From the NCBI GenBank assembly GCA_000469685.2, contig LS997564.1:7528591-7592590 (forward strand): a stretch of 64,000 bases of DNA, in the 5' to 3' direction. Position numbers and translations under genes: made by a program. This document shows, in pieces, positions 41,301 through 53,300 of this stretch. Position 1 is the stretch's first letter. Every line of letters starts with the position of its first letter. This stretch comes from Haemonchus contortus. Its lineage: Eukaryota > Nematoda > Chromadorea > Rhabditida > Trichostrongylidae. The notes under the pieces are model-generated. The model was not told the DNA's origin and did no database searches. It worked only from the letters and a program-made list of their open reading frames with translations.

Positions 41301-44300
41301 TAGTGGTAAGTGCCGCACTACCACACACGTATGATCACGGGTTCAAAATCCAGATCGACATCCGTCTGAGCAACCAAGCCTTCCATTCCTTCGAGGTCGG
41401 TTGATTTGTACCAAGATAGGGGATAAAAGTAGCCCACTTACGCGCTCAAATGGCCGCTACAATTCTGGAAGTCGAATGTGGGGCGCATCCCTCAGACGGC
41501 ATTTATCAATGTCCAAAGACCTAATCCTCTATCTTTTAACAAGTATAGAAAGCAATTACAATTTTAATTGCTACAGTATGATGGCAAGACGTAGCAGTAT
41601 GCAAGAGCACTTACTTCTTCCATCGCTTTTATCTCGGTTACTCATTTTTGCCTTGGAACTTGTCATCATCGTGTTCGAGAGCTAATCATATCTGATTTGG
41701 TGTCGTACGAGGACTTCACTTAATACTGCTTTTCTGAGCAGATTTTCGATTCGTAAAATGTTTCTTTCGCTCGACGTTCCGACAAGTTCATGGTACTCAG
41801 CTCGAAAGCTTCCCAAATTGGTTTGGCATTGTACTCATCACTTTGTTTTGAGGCTTTTCCGTGGGCGATAGAGCCCCAATAACCTAGATCTTCATAAAGA
41901 ATACATGACAAACTTCAAGAAGTCATTCATTGAATTGGCAGTTAAGTGTTTTATCGCAGCTAAACTCTTCCAAAGTCTTGTCGGAGTAATAGAAATGTCG
42001 GACGAAATGGATCACCTGCATCACTTGTCGTCCCATGGTTCATCGATTTCTTCGAGCAAGCGCAAGTAGGGCCTACATTCGTTCCTGCCGCGAGCCAGAG
42101 TAGTCCAGAGTATCGGTCCAGCTTGAGGGACACGAAGCATAGCATTCGTTCCGTCCAGAGCTTTGGTGGAGAAGTCTGACCATCGTGTTGTCAGCCGTTG
42201 TGGTTCGTTTGATGTCCCGAGGGATCCTATCAGTGTCCATCCTGGTCCAACGGTTACCATGATATTGCATGACCTGTCTGCCCCACCTGAATTTCGATTT
42301 CTTGCCTATGCGTTGGCATTCCTGATCTTCGTTCTTGATGGAGCTCGGATCTCCAGATCCCCTTATGCACGCTTGTGTGAGGAATTTGGGAAGTTTGTCC
42401 TTTTCACTGCGTGTTGAGTGACGCTGATAGCATGTCCATCCTGTTTTCGTAGGGTCCAAGTCTCCGAAACGTACGTCAAAGTAGTAAGGACCGTAGGTAG
42501 AAGGGTGAGCGCAAGCCGGACGTTCCTGTCTCATTCAGTACATACTTGATGCTCTCAAATGATCCTCGTGACGCGCGTTTCCCTCTGCTCGGTTCCGAAT
42601 CTCTTACGGAATATAGGATAATGAATATTTTACCATAAAAATGGGTGGGCACTGAAACATGGAATGCTTAATTGAAAACAAGTTCCTCGGTAAAAAGCGA
42701 AGTCGAACAAGAGTTTACTTCATCGGCGATTACCTAATTTGAGTTGCCAGTAGTATGGAAAAGAATCTTTCTAATTATGACCCCCCTACATCGTCTGGAA
42801 TAAGTTCTCGGAGGACATTCTCTTGTTTCATTTGACTGAGTCTGACTGTAATCGATAGTGGTGACCAATTTGAGTGAAATGAATGGCAGTCCAATGGATG
42901 AGTGCTTGCCCTTGTTTGTCAGCCTATGCGAACTTACACCAAGTTTCCCGGAGTGTCGAAATTTCGTCCAGCAGAACAATCACAGTTGTCCGTATGAGTC
43001 AGCCGCTAGTTCAAATAAGAACTTAATGGTACAAAGTAGTAACCTTTGAATCAAATTTTTTTCAAAAATTATTCTAACAAACAGCAAACGATCGTATGAG
43101 GGGAAATCCATGACTGAGTTTCATAGTTTTTTTTTTATAATTTGTGAGAAATTTTTGTTTGCATTACATATTGAGTCCTAAATTTAAAAGCTGTTGTATT
43201 CTTGTAGTATAATTTTGTTACTGGTATTAATTTGGTGTTTGGTGATGATATAATATAGTTGGGAATAATCTTTTCTTCTTCGGAGTACGTGAAGAAGGTA
43301 AAGCTCGACCTTGACTACTCCTTGATTTATTCTTAACCAGAACAAGACCTTCAATTTTGTAATTTGATTTTTTTTAACCCGACTTTTTCAAAATATTCCA
43401 GGAGTTGATGAAACTTCACATTAGACTTTTTGATACATTTATTTTGATCAAATTTCAGAATAAGCTGGATGTAATGGGGGTCACGTTGTGCCAAAGACTT
43501 AGAATTTTTTTTTGGAATTGGTCCAATTTGTCGAGTCCCTCCTTCCCCCCCCCCCCCCCCCCCCCCCCTTCAACTCCCTTCACATATGCTCCGTTTCCAA
43601 AAAACCATTTCATAACTACGGGACATGATCGTAAGGAGAATTGTGTTCTGGGTTTCTTTGATGGGAGAGAGCTAAGATCGCCGGTCGTGACAGCGAATTT
43701 CGCTGCATTTACGATGAAGAGAGAAACAAGTATGTAAACAAGTTGGTTGGCATAGCAGTTTTCCATCTCGTACCATTCACATCCGCAGTATTTGAACATA
43801 AAATTATCTCTTAAGCGAGCTAGGGTTTTATCGCTCTACGTCACCCTGAAGCGGAAGATCGCCGGAAATTCCTCCCTAAGCGCAAAAAAAAAACGGTCTA
43901 GAGGCAAATTGCTTTCACCGTCTCATAATCGTGTAATCTGAACCATGATTTGATTGGGTGTTCCCCAAGAATTCATGAAATCAACATGGAATGAGCTCGG
44001 TTTGACATTTGGGAATTCAATTTGAATAATTAGCGAAGTTTTGAACTTTTTTTTCTGATGTGAGGGGCTCGTACCTTTCTGAATAGGGGCTTTGCCTGCT
44101 TCATACTCACTGAAGATGTTTAATGGCCGACATATGAAAATTAAAGTTTTCAATGGGAATTCGATTGTTTCGAATTATTTTACTTACTGAATTCATAAAT
44201 TCTCAAATAATTTCTCTATCGGATCCTTCGATACATGGAGTTCAGATCAAACGAATAATTACTGCCTTCAGACACTTTTTTACTTTGACTGAGGATTTCT

Positions 44301-47300
44301 TGCAGACCTCGTACTTGATAGTAATGCACTGTGGTAGAAACCCGTTCAAGAGAAACTTTTATGCTCGAATACTGTGAAGGTAATGCAATAAAATGATCAT
44401 TACAAGCCCGTTCGGGTTGTCTAGGCTTGGACGTTTTCATATGGCTGACGGTCTGGGGGAAGCTAGTACTGTTCTAGACAACCCTACAAGGAATTTTTAT
44501 TTATTCGATAAAGACATTTCCCAGTGTTTCCGCACTTTCCAGAGCATATTCCACCGTTCGGACTTGTTGACATCCTTTGGAATTTGTCCCTTTTTGTGAT
44601 CTCCCCATTTTTGATATTCAGTGATGTACATAGGCTTCTCAGGAACTGCCAAGGTCAAGTACTGTAGTTACCTATTGTGAATGATACTCGCCAAGTGGAT
44701 TTTTAGATCGGTCGCGCTGCTTGGACGCTCTCATAATTTGACTGAGAAAGCTGGCTCTGTCAAGGCGATGCTCTAAAGTTCCACCCTCGAATCGTCATGC
44801 TGCTCCCCTCCCATGTCATCGCTGACAAATGAGATGCTGCTCAAAATCCTATGAATCGCTGCTTTTGCATCGTGATGGCGAATTTTTATGCCCATTCGTC
44901 TTCATCGCTCAGAGTGATTGAGGTCGTCCTTCTTCTCAATAGATATGCACTCTTTTGGGCTCGACTGGAACGCTGTTCGAGCTTTCCATGGATGTAGCGC
45001 TCAGTCATCGTCCCAGGAGGGTTTTCATGCGGAGGACACTACTGCCATGAACGTTTGCTGAGTTTCTCGCTAGCTTCGGGTCGCTTGGGAGCGCCTATGT
45101 GTGTTCCTGACACTGCGCGAATCTAAGGCTCTTCATACTCTACTATTATTTATCCTGGCATAATTAGGTCGACCAGACTGACATATTCTCAAGTTGTGGG
45201 ATTTTGTGGGGCGTCCTTCAAAAGAAGAACCTGATGACGAAGGGAAGGTGGTTGATTCGAGTGATCTGGCTGGTCCAAAGGAAATACTTATGCACCGACA
45301 GCGAATACTTATATATAGGCAGGGTTCCTGAGAAATCTACAAATAATTATCCTGAAATGAACCTTTAAATGTTCTCCAAAATGTTTCGGTCCAGATCGAA
45401 ACTCGTATTCGTCGAGGATCTCAGCTGATAAAGTGGCCTTTGCAAAACACCTTTGATTACTTCGATTTCCAAATGGATGGGAACACTCCTTGCAAAGTTG
45501 TACAATAGGGATTTGCACTTGTTTCCTTCGAAATAGCTCTCTTTTCTCTCTTTATCCCGCTCCACTTCATTCTTCTTTAATCCCTTCGTGAAGAACAGTC
45601 ATAATGTGCTTATCTGAGTTCTTAGCCAAATTCATCTCCCTCAACTTTACAGCACTCTTTTAGTGCCGTGATAGGACTCTAAAACATTAAATTTGTGTGT
45701 TTAATAAATAAATAAACAAGTAAACATATTCAAATCGACTGTAAAAATGCTCATTGCAAATAGATATATTCAATAAGCAGTTCATAAGATAGCGGGGATT
45801 CTATAGGTCTTTAGCCACCTACGTTCCCACTAGTTGAACATTCGAAAGCGAGCACAAATTATATACTGTAGTTTTTTCCCTGAAAATTGTATTTTTTGTT
45901 TTCCTGTTCTTTTTTTTCATCAAGCTAAGTCTGAAAGTTTTTTGGGTTACTGTTTCATTGCTTTTCATGTCCACTTAGTGATGACCAATGAAAATGAGAG
46001 TCACATTAATAATAGCCTGAAAAACTTCTTTACAATGCCACTTATTTGCGAGGATGGTACCCAGATGGATAGAAATTCAAGTTCCAAGGAAAGTCTGGTA
46101 CTCTTTTTTTAGAGTAAAGTAAAATAAAAGCGTTTATTTTCGTGTCCTCTCTTCCACCACTCATTTTCAGCGGTGAATAAGGGTGCGTACGGGAAAATAT
46201 TGGTTATGATCTCTTTTTAGATGTAGTGCACGTACTTCTAGAGAACGCAATCGCTTGAAGGAGGCGATTTTGTGAGAGCGTGTTGTTGACGCTTGCATCC
46301 TTAAGCTCTGGACCTTTCCTCGGCTTCGGCCAAACATTAACGTCCTGATTTTATTCAATTTGATAACTTATTATTTACTACTTCACAGGGAAATAATAGC
46401 CAGTGAATCACTGAGCAAAAACTGAAAATGGAGTGAGGTATGGCGTATAGGAATTCCTATAGATCCGCATAATTTCTTATAATAATGGCGAGTTGTGAAT
46501 GAACTTCGGTCTCGGGTGGGACTCGAACCTGAACTTATGTTTTTCGGGCACCGTGCTCACCGCATTATACGTGCTAGTATGCTATGGCTTAAAAGCTGCT
46601 GAGAATGAGCGGGTTTTAGTGTGAGAGGCAAGGGCTTAGTGCCCGAATAGCGCATGTACGGGTACGAGTCCCGTCCGAGACTGAAGTTTTGTTTATAACT
46701 CACCAACCTTGTGAGACTTCGGATCGCGTATTGCGGCGAAGTAACAGCAGTCAACAAGAGTATTAAATGAAAGATCCTTACAACGTTAGCCAATGTTAAA
46801 CTGCTGGCGAAATCTGCTCAATTTCTGATTCAGATCTAGTAGTAGTAGGATTGAGAAGTATTGCCCAACTGAAAGGAAAATATTAAAAATCTATATATTT
46901 TTTGGTAGTCCAGTCGTCACTATCAAAGTAACCTTTAGTCGAGAGTATCTGTTTGTAATTTCCTTAACTTTCCAGACGAGGAATCTCCTAATCATTCATG
47001 TTCTTCCGGAATCTTCTTTCTTTTTCTATGTCTTCCAGTGGTAGCGCCGTCGTAATTGCATTCCATTCGCTCCGTGTTGCTAGATTGAGTAATTTCAGTG
47101 TTCCGGTATGATTTTTTGAAGTTGGACTGTATTCACACCGACGGATTTCGCCTCATTCCCTTTTGCTATCTGATGCCCGTTGGCGATGCCACTAACTCGC
47201 CGTTATGACTACGACTACTACACTGACGGCATCTGCACCCCTCGATCAGCCGCCTCGCTACTCGGAGGATCTCGTGCTCACATCGAAACTTCATTCTGTG

Positions 47301-50300
47301 ATGCCTACCATTCCTATAACCCCACATACGATCTCAATCGAAGCGTCTACACGACGCCGTCAGGCTGTTCGATGACTCATCGAATGAATATGACGATCCA
47401 TGATCCTGAAAATTTTAACGATTCTTCATACTATGACACCACTCTGGTGCGGAAGAAGAAGAGAAGTCGTGTCCGAGCTGCCCTGAAAGAGCTTCTGGGA
47501 AGATCGTCACGACGAGACCTGTCCCGTTTGGATTCGTCGGGAAAAGATGTATATCGCAGTGAATCCCCGAGAAAGCGCCGAGATCATAACACTAACAGTA
47601 CCCCCAATTTTGCAACCCTGGCCCCAAGAAGTACCGTGAATCGGACTCCCAGTGCTGATGCTGCCCTATTGCTGACCACTCCTCGTGAACCTGCACGAGA
47701 TCGTCATCATCGGCGACATCATCATCACCACACTGGACCAGTTAAAGTACAGAGCTACGCGATTCCTGAACCGAAAGTTGTCGAATTTGCCAGGAGAAGC
47801 CGGCCAAAACGAAGTACTGAGCTTATTTTTGATCTTGAAAGTATAAGTATCACGTGTGGCTGCAAAAAATGCAAAAATAATTTTTTTTTGTAAAGTTCTT
47901 ATCAAATTTTTTGTTTAGATGCGTTTGTCAATAGCCATGAATGGACGCTCAGTCGATCTGTCAGCGAGCTGCGGCTGGTAAGTGCATTTATACTAGTATT
48001 TTACATTCTGAGGGGTTAAAGGTGAGTTGAAGAGGTGGGTCTTTACTGGAAAGTCCCGGGTGTCTTGTGGCTAAACAACTGCAATACGACCCCGCTCGTC
48101 TCATGACTGGGTTGTAAGCGGTATATCGAAGTTACACTCGATCCACTCAAGCGTTAAGTACTGTGCTATAGTGGTACTTGCGGCATAACTTATAGTCGCC
48201 CATGGTACGTTCACCTAATTGGGGCGTGTAGTGGTTCGATCAACGATCATGTTTGTTTTTCCCATCCAATTGGTTTTTCCGACTTTTGGTGTTGAGCGCT
48301 CAACTTTTGTTTGATTTTATTGTTCTCTTGGAAAACTGTGTACGGGTAGGATCATTGATTTTTGATATTCATGTCTACTCAACTTCATTATTATTAATCG
48401 GCCTTCAAATTGAATCGGCTGAACATCTTCTAAAACAATTTTTTTGTCATTATGTGATTTTCCTGGCGCAGACTTTTTCTTACTGAATTGGACCTGTGGT
48501 TGAATCAGATGAGGTAAAAAGTAAAAAGATAAATTTTTTGGGTTTTCAATTCCGTCTGAGGGATGCTCTCATGCATTCGACTTCCACTCAGAATCGTAAT
48601 GGCGTATTGAATGCGTATTTGGCCTACACAATGACTTGCGGTGGCCTGCTGATGTATTAGGTTGAGTAAAAAGTTTTGATCGGCTTTTTAATCTTCACTT
48701 TAAAAAGTCTTATTTCCATTGAAAGAGGATCTCAATTAGTAATATAGTCTCCATCGTTGTCCTAAACATTCGTCTAACGAACCGACAGTTTCTTGACTCC
48801 TGAAGCCGAGAAGGGTGGCGGCCACGATTCGAAAAAGCTGGACATTTCATCTTTGAGCTCTGTGCAGTCATCAAAAATTCTATCGCAGAGGTGATGTTTC
48901 AGAGCAAGAAACAAATTGTAAACAGACGGAGCGAGACCTCGCGAATAAGTAGAGTGGGTTAGCACTGCCCATCTAAGTTCGGCAATTTACTGACAAAATA
49001 ATTCGCAACATGCGGTTGAGCGCTGTCGTGAAAAAAGGCAAAAATTTTCACGCTGCGGACGCTTCCTTCGAACAACGTCGACCAAACTCTGTAGCTGAAA
49101 AGCGTAAATCTCGGCGGTCACGGTGGAGCCCTCAGTAAGTTATCCAATGTAGAGCATTCCCTGAGAATGTCTACCGACGACACAGTAAAACCTTCCTCGG
49201 ACATAGTCTATTTCTCTGTTAGTTTTGGAGGTGCTTCGTCATGAGGCACCCGTGGGCTGAGATACGATGACCCTTCTGGATGCACCATAGATATTTGCGA
49301 CAGCCGTCGGTGGATTATGCCCTTGCAGTAATTCGTTATAGACGATAGCTCTCAGACAGCTTCGGACGCCAGTTGAAGGTTGAAGGCATTTTTGCGAAGC
49401 ACTTCCAAGGGGATGCTTATATATCCTTTTAAAAATACAGGTTAGGAATCGGTCTACCATAACCCATTACGAAGTCCTTCCGAGCGGTCCCTACGAAAAA
49501 AGGGACGAAGGTCGATCAAAACTTTTTACTCAACCTAATACAATTCAGTGCTTTAACCCTCCCAGACGAACCTGGTACCATTAATCGACTCCGGAATGAT
49601 AGAAGGCTTGGTTGTTGCAGACGGATATCAATCCGAGATTCGTACCCGTGACCATGCGTTTGTGAAAGTGCGCCGCTTGTCACTCCACGACGTCAGCCGT
49701 TGTAAATGGGTATTTTCAAAAACTACGGTTTAGTTATAATAGAGAAAGGATGGGTCACTCAGTTATGTACTGACCATGAGATACTCATATTCCTTGGCTC
49801 TGAAATATAAATCACTCTGAAAAAAGGTAGCTGTCATTTGAAATGCATGTTTTAAGTACTTACAAAAATGCGCGGTCCCTTGATGACCAACCTAAAATTT
49901 CGCCTAGTTGTTGCTTGTATATGGCATCTCAGTCTCACTAAACTTAGTTCTTTCAATAGCGTTTTAGTGGAGTTTTGATGAACGCCCAATTTCCGAAACA
50001 TATTTGATGATTCGAAGGTGAAGGATCAAAATAAGCAATAAGGTCTCCTAACTGGTATACTGGGTGGCAGTAGTGATCCATGGTAAATTTCTTTTGCACC
50101 CTCCGGATCCAGTAGGTTGTTCCCTTAATGTCTACAGCGATACTGCACGCATACCAGCCTTGACCGCTGTAACATGAGGTAGTTTAATCAGTTCTGAACT
50201 TTTTGATTAACCGTCTTGCGGTAGCGGTCACTGGTCGGAATTCCTCTCGTACCAATAAGATGAAGTCATTTTCAGGTAACCATGTGGTAGGCCCTTCTCT

Positions 50301-53300
50301 TTACAAGAACAGGCACACCTAAATATTACCAGTAAAAGAGAGGTTATTGCTCCTCCAAGTAAATCCTAATGTTGTTACATCTACTAGAAGATAGGGCAAT
50401 AAAGAACCCCGTATCAGTGGGTTGTTGACGACTCATTCCAACGTAGAGAAAAGGTATCAAGAATGGATGCAATCCCGTGATCATACCTTTAAAGGCTAAC
50501 CTCTAGGCTCTTCCCTACCTTCACCCACTTAATCAGTTTTATTTTCCTAAAAAACTTATAGACAGCTTTTTTCGTGTACTCATGGCAATTCAGGCGAGAT
50601 CTCATGGCTATTTGGTCCATGATCGCTTTCAAAAATGGTGCCTGCCCAGTAGCCTACCTGGCACTTTACGCAGCACTCTGAGTTACGCAACAAGACGGAA
50701 GTCGTATTGCGCAGTAACACCTGCACGGGCGTCATTGTACAATTTCATCTTACGCTCTCCTGCTCCATTGCGAAATTCCTGATTAGATTGACCTCGGTCA
50801 CCAAGAAATTGAAAATAATCCCCGTTCTGACACGCTGCGGAATTGATGAATTAATAAGATTTCCGTGGTCCCGTGAGAAATGAGATTTCCGGTCCTAGAC
50901 GGTAATTACTGGTTTTGATCCAGAAGCATTGCCTAATGGGTGTCTTCTTGCCACTAAAATTTGATTGGATAGCTCTTATGACCGGGAATTTTTCTCTTCT
51001 CCATGGCGTCGATCCAGCGGGGCCCACTGTTTTTGCGTGTTCTCTCCGATATCAGCAATAAATGTAAAAAAGAATACTTGTTCGTTGAAATTGAGGTATC
51101 TGGCGTTCCTTTTACCATTTAGGAGCTGCTCTCATACTAGGGATGTCTCTTGAACCAATGAAAAAGATAAGTATCAGTAGATGAAATGATAATTCAACCA
51201 CATCCAGAGGTGAGGCGGTGAATCCCTTGATTTCTGCTTGTCTCAGTAAGCTTCAGGCTTATGGACAGCATTGATGTTGATCCTAATCAAAGAAAATGGA
51301 TCGTATTTCCTTTTTGCGCAATATTTACCTCCAACTACTCCTGAATGAACTGATTTATGATATTCGTTGCGTAGGTGGGAAATGTTTATCTATGTGTAAT
51401 GAAATCGTTCACCTGAGATTAATGGCTAGGTGTCCTCGTCAGAACTGTCAGTCATTTTCTCAACTATCGTCCACGATGATGATGAGCAATCGACGATAAT
51501 TTGCCACTTAATCGTTGATGACCCACGCCAACGTCCCCCGTACCGGAATGTTCCTGGTCCTCGTCAGAAAACTACACTCAAATCGTCTAGCTATATTCAT
51601 GTTCTATCTCTAATTAAGTGTGTCTTCTAGCAATCAGACCTAATGACACATCTGGGACTGATAACAGCTTTTACTCGCAGGTTTCTTCCATGGGGTCCGC
51701 CCTGTCAAAGAAGCTCTTGTAATTATTCAGGTGTTTATATAAAGACCGGTCGATACCGTTTTCCTCCCTGCGAACCAGGGAAACCGCAGCTCCGACTTCC
51801 TGTATTCTTCAACATCCGTCATTTGGATTCATTCGCTTTTGAGATCGTTTGCTCCTCCTATCCGCAAGCCCAGGTACACGTGAATTCTACAAATTTCAGA
51901 AGCGTCTCTGCGGGGCTCAGCTCAGGGCGGAACAGCCCCGGCGTTGAGGCCCACGAGGGTTCTTCTAATAGGCTACGCCAAGGGTTTTTCAAATCGTGAG
52001 GCTTTCATAAACGGATTTTTTCCTGACCGCATCGTTGATGTGAATCGTCAAATCATGGAAACATCTGCTCGATCTGCTTGTTCGAACCAGGCCTCTCAGA
52101 GGTCAATCTGCCCCTATGGTCATCGACGGATTCGCTCTGCCACCGTCTTGAAATAGGCTTGTCAATTCCGTGACATCGTTGTCTGCAGATTTGCGCCTTT
52201 CCTGATGGTTTGATTATCAGATCGATATGACCTTTTCATGCGTTCTCATTATTCATTATCGCACCCCTAATCTTATCACCAGAAGATCCGGTCCAGCCAA
52301 AATTGGAAATCCAAGATCGGCCTGAGCCTTCTCATTCGTCCAATCTGTTCCTATCCTTGTGATGTTCAACAGTTGATGCCGAAGTGCTCTCTTATGACCC
52401 GTCCTTTGAGAAACTAAATAGCTATTTGAGTATGTAATTACCTCAGATTAGTACTAAGGGGTTTCCTGTTTGCCCATTCTGAGAGTGTCAGATTACGAAG
52501 TCGTTGACCACATCGTAACCTTACACAAATAAAGCGAGCTTCCTGGAATTTGATGCCTTAGGTAGGCAAACATTGCATACAGCTAGCTAACTACACATTG
52601 CAACCTGCTATCGGTAGGAATCCTTGCCTTTTTGAGACGGTTATGGCAATTCTTTTGTTCATAGGACTTAAAACAGTCTAGGAATGGGTGAACAGGTAGG
52701 GAAGGAAAGCAGGAGAATGCAGAATAGCATAGCCTATTCGATTAATTTTATTGTAGCTGAGTACCCTAGTACAGTAAGATATACTTCAAGGGTCCTTTCT
52801 TTGGTGCTCAAAAGTAATCAAGTTTCATTTGACAGTCCCGATTTGGTGCGATTTGGTGCTGACCGTCATACAAAATCCAGTTCCATGCATAAGTTTTGTC
52901 CCCTCTCCCTTCTCTCCCCAATGTACCCAATGTACTCATGGCTCCGTAGTCATCTTTTGATGATATAATTGTACACATTTATATGACGACGCAATAGTTT
53001 TTATCTCCTTCCACTCTTCGAGTCAGTTTTTGCAATCTTTGATTTGGAACCTCCTGCCTTTCCTCTCTGTGATCTTCTTTTATCCAATGTGCACAGGTAC
53101 CCCTCTTTGCCACCCCGCTACCCTTTCATCGTGAGCCATCTTTTGTGATGGCAACAGTTCCATTCAAGGCGACTTTTGCTACAGTTTTGAGAAAACTGTG
53201 CTTTGGTTCCCGATTGTAACGGAACCCGGTTCCCAGAAACGAGTAGTTCCTGGAACGGAGCCCCGCTACAATTAAAATCTTGGTGGTTAGCACAATCTTC

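Larger units (their letters stand above)
24164..47918 (+). other. AGAP intron 2, 23.8 kb, containing transposons and the alternative start
   Basis: This very long intron separates exon 2 from common exon 3. It contains the alternative first exon at its 3' end, a mariner (28096-29356), SINE copies (30325-30500, 41288-41510, 46495-46720), a MITE (37711-38182), an RTE fragment (42015-42535), a possible second RTE fragment (31657-32082) and poly-C tracts. I recognise no host gene in 24164-28095, 32083-37710, 38183-41287 or 42536-46494. Confidence 0.75.
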
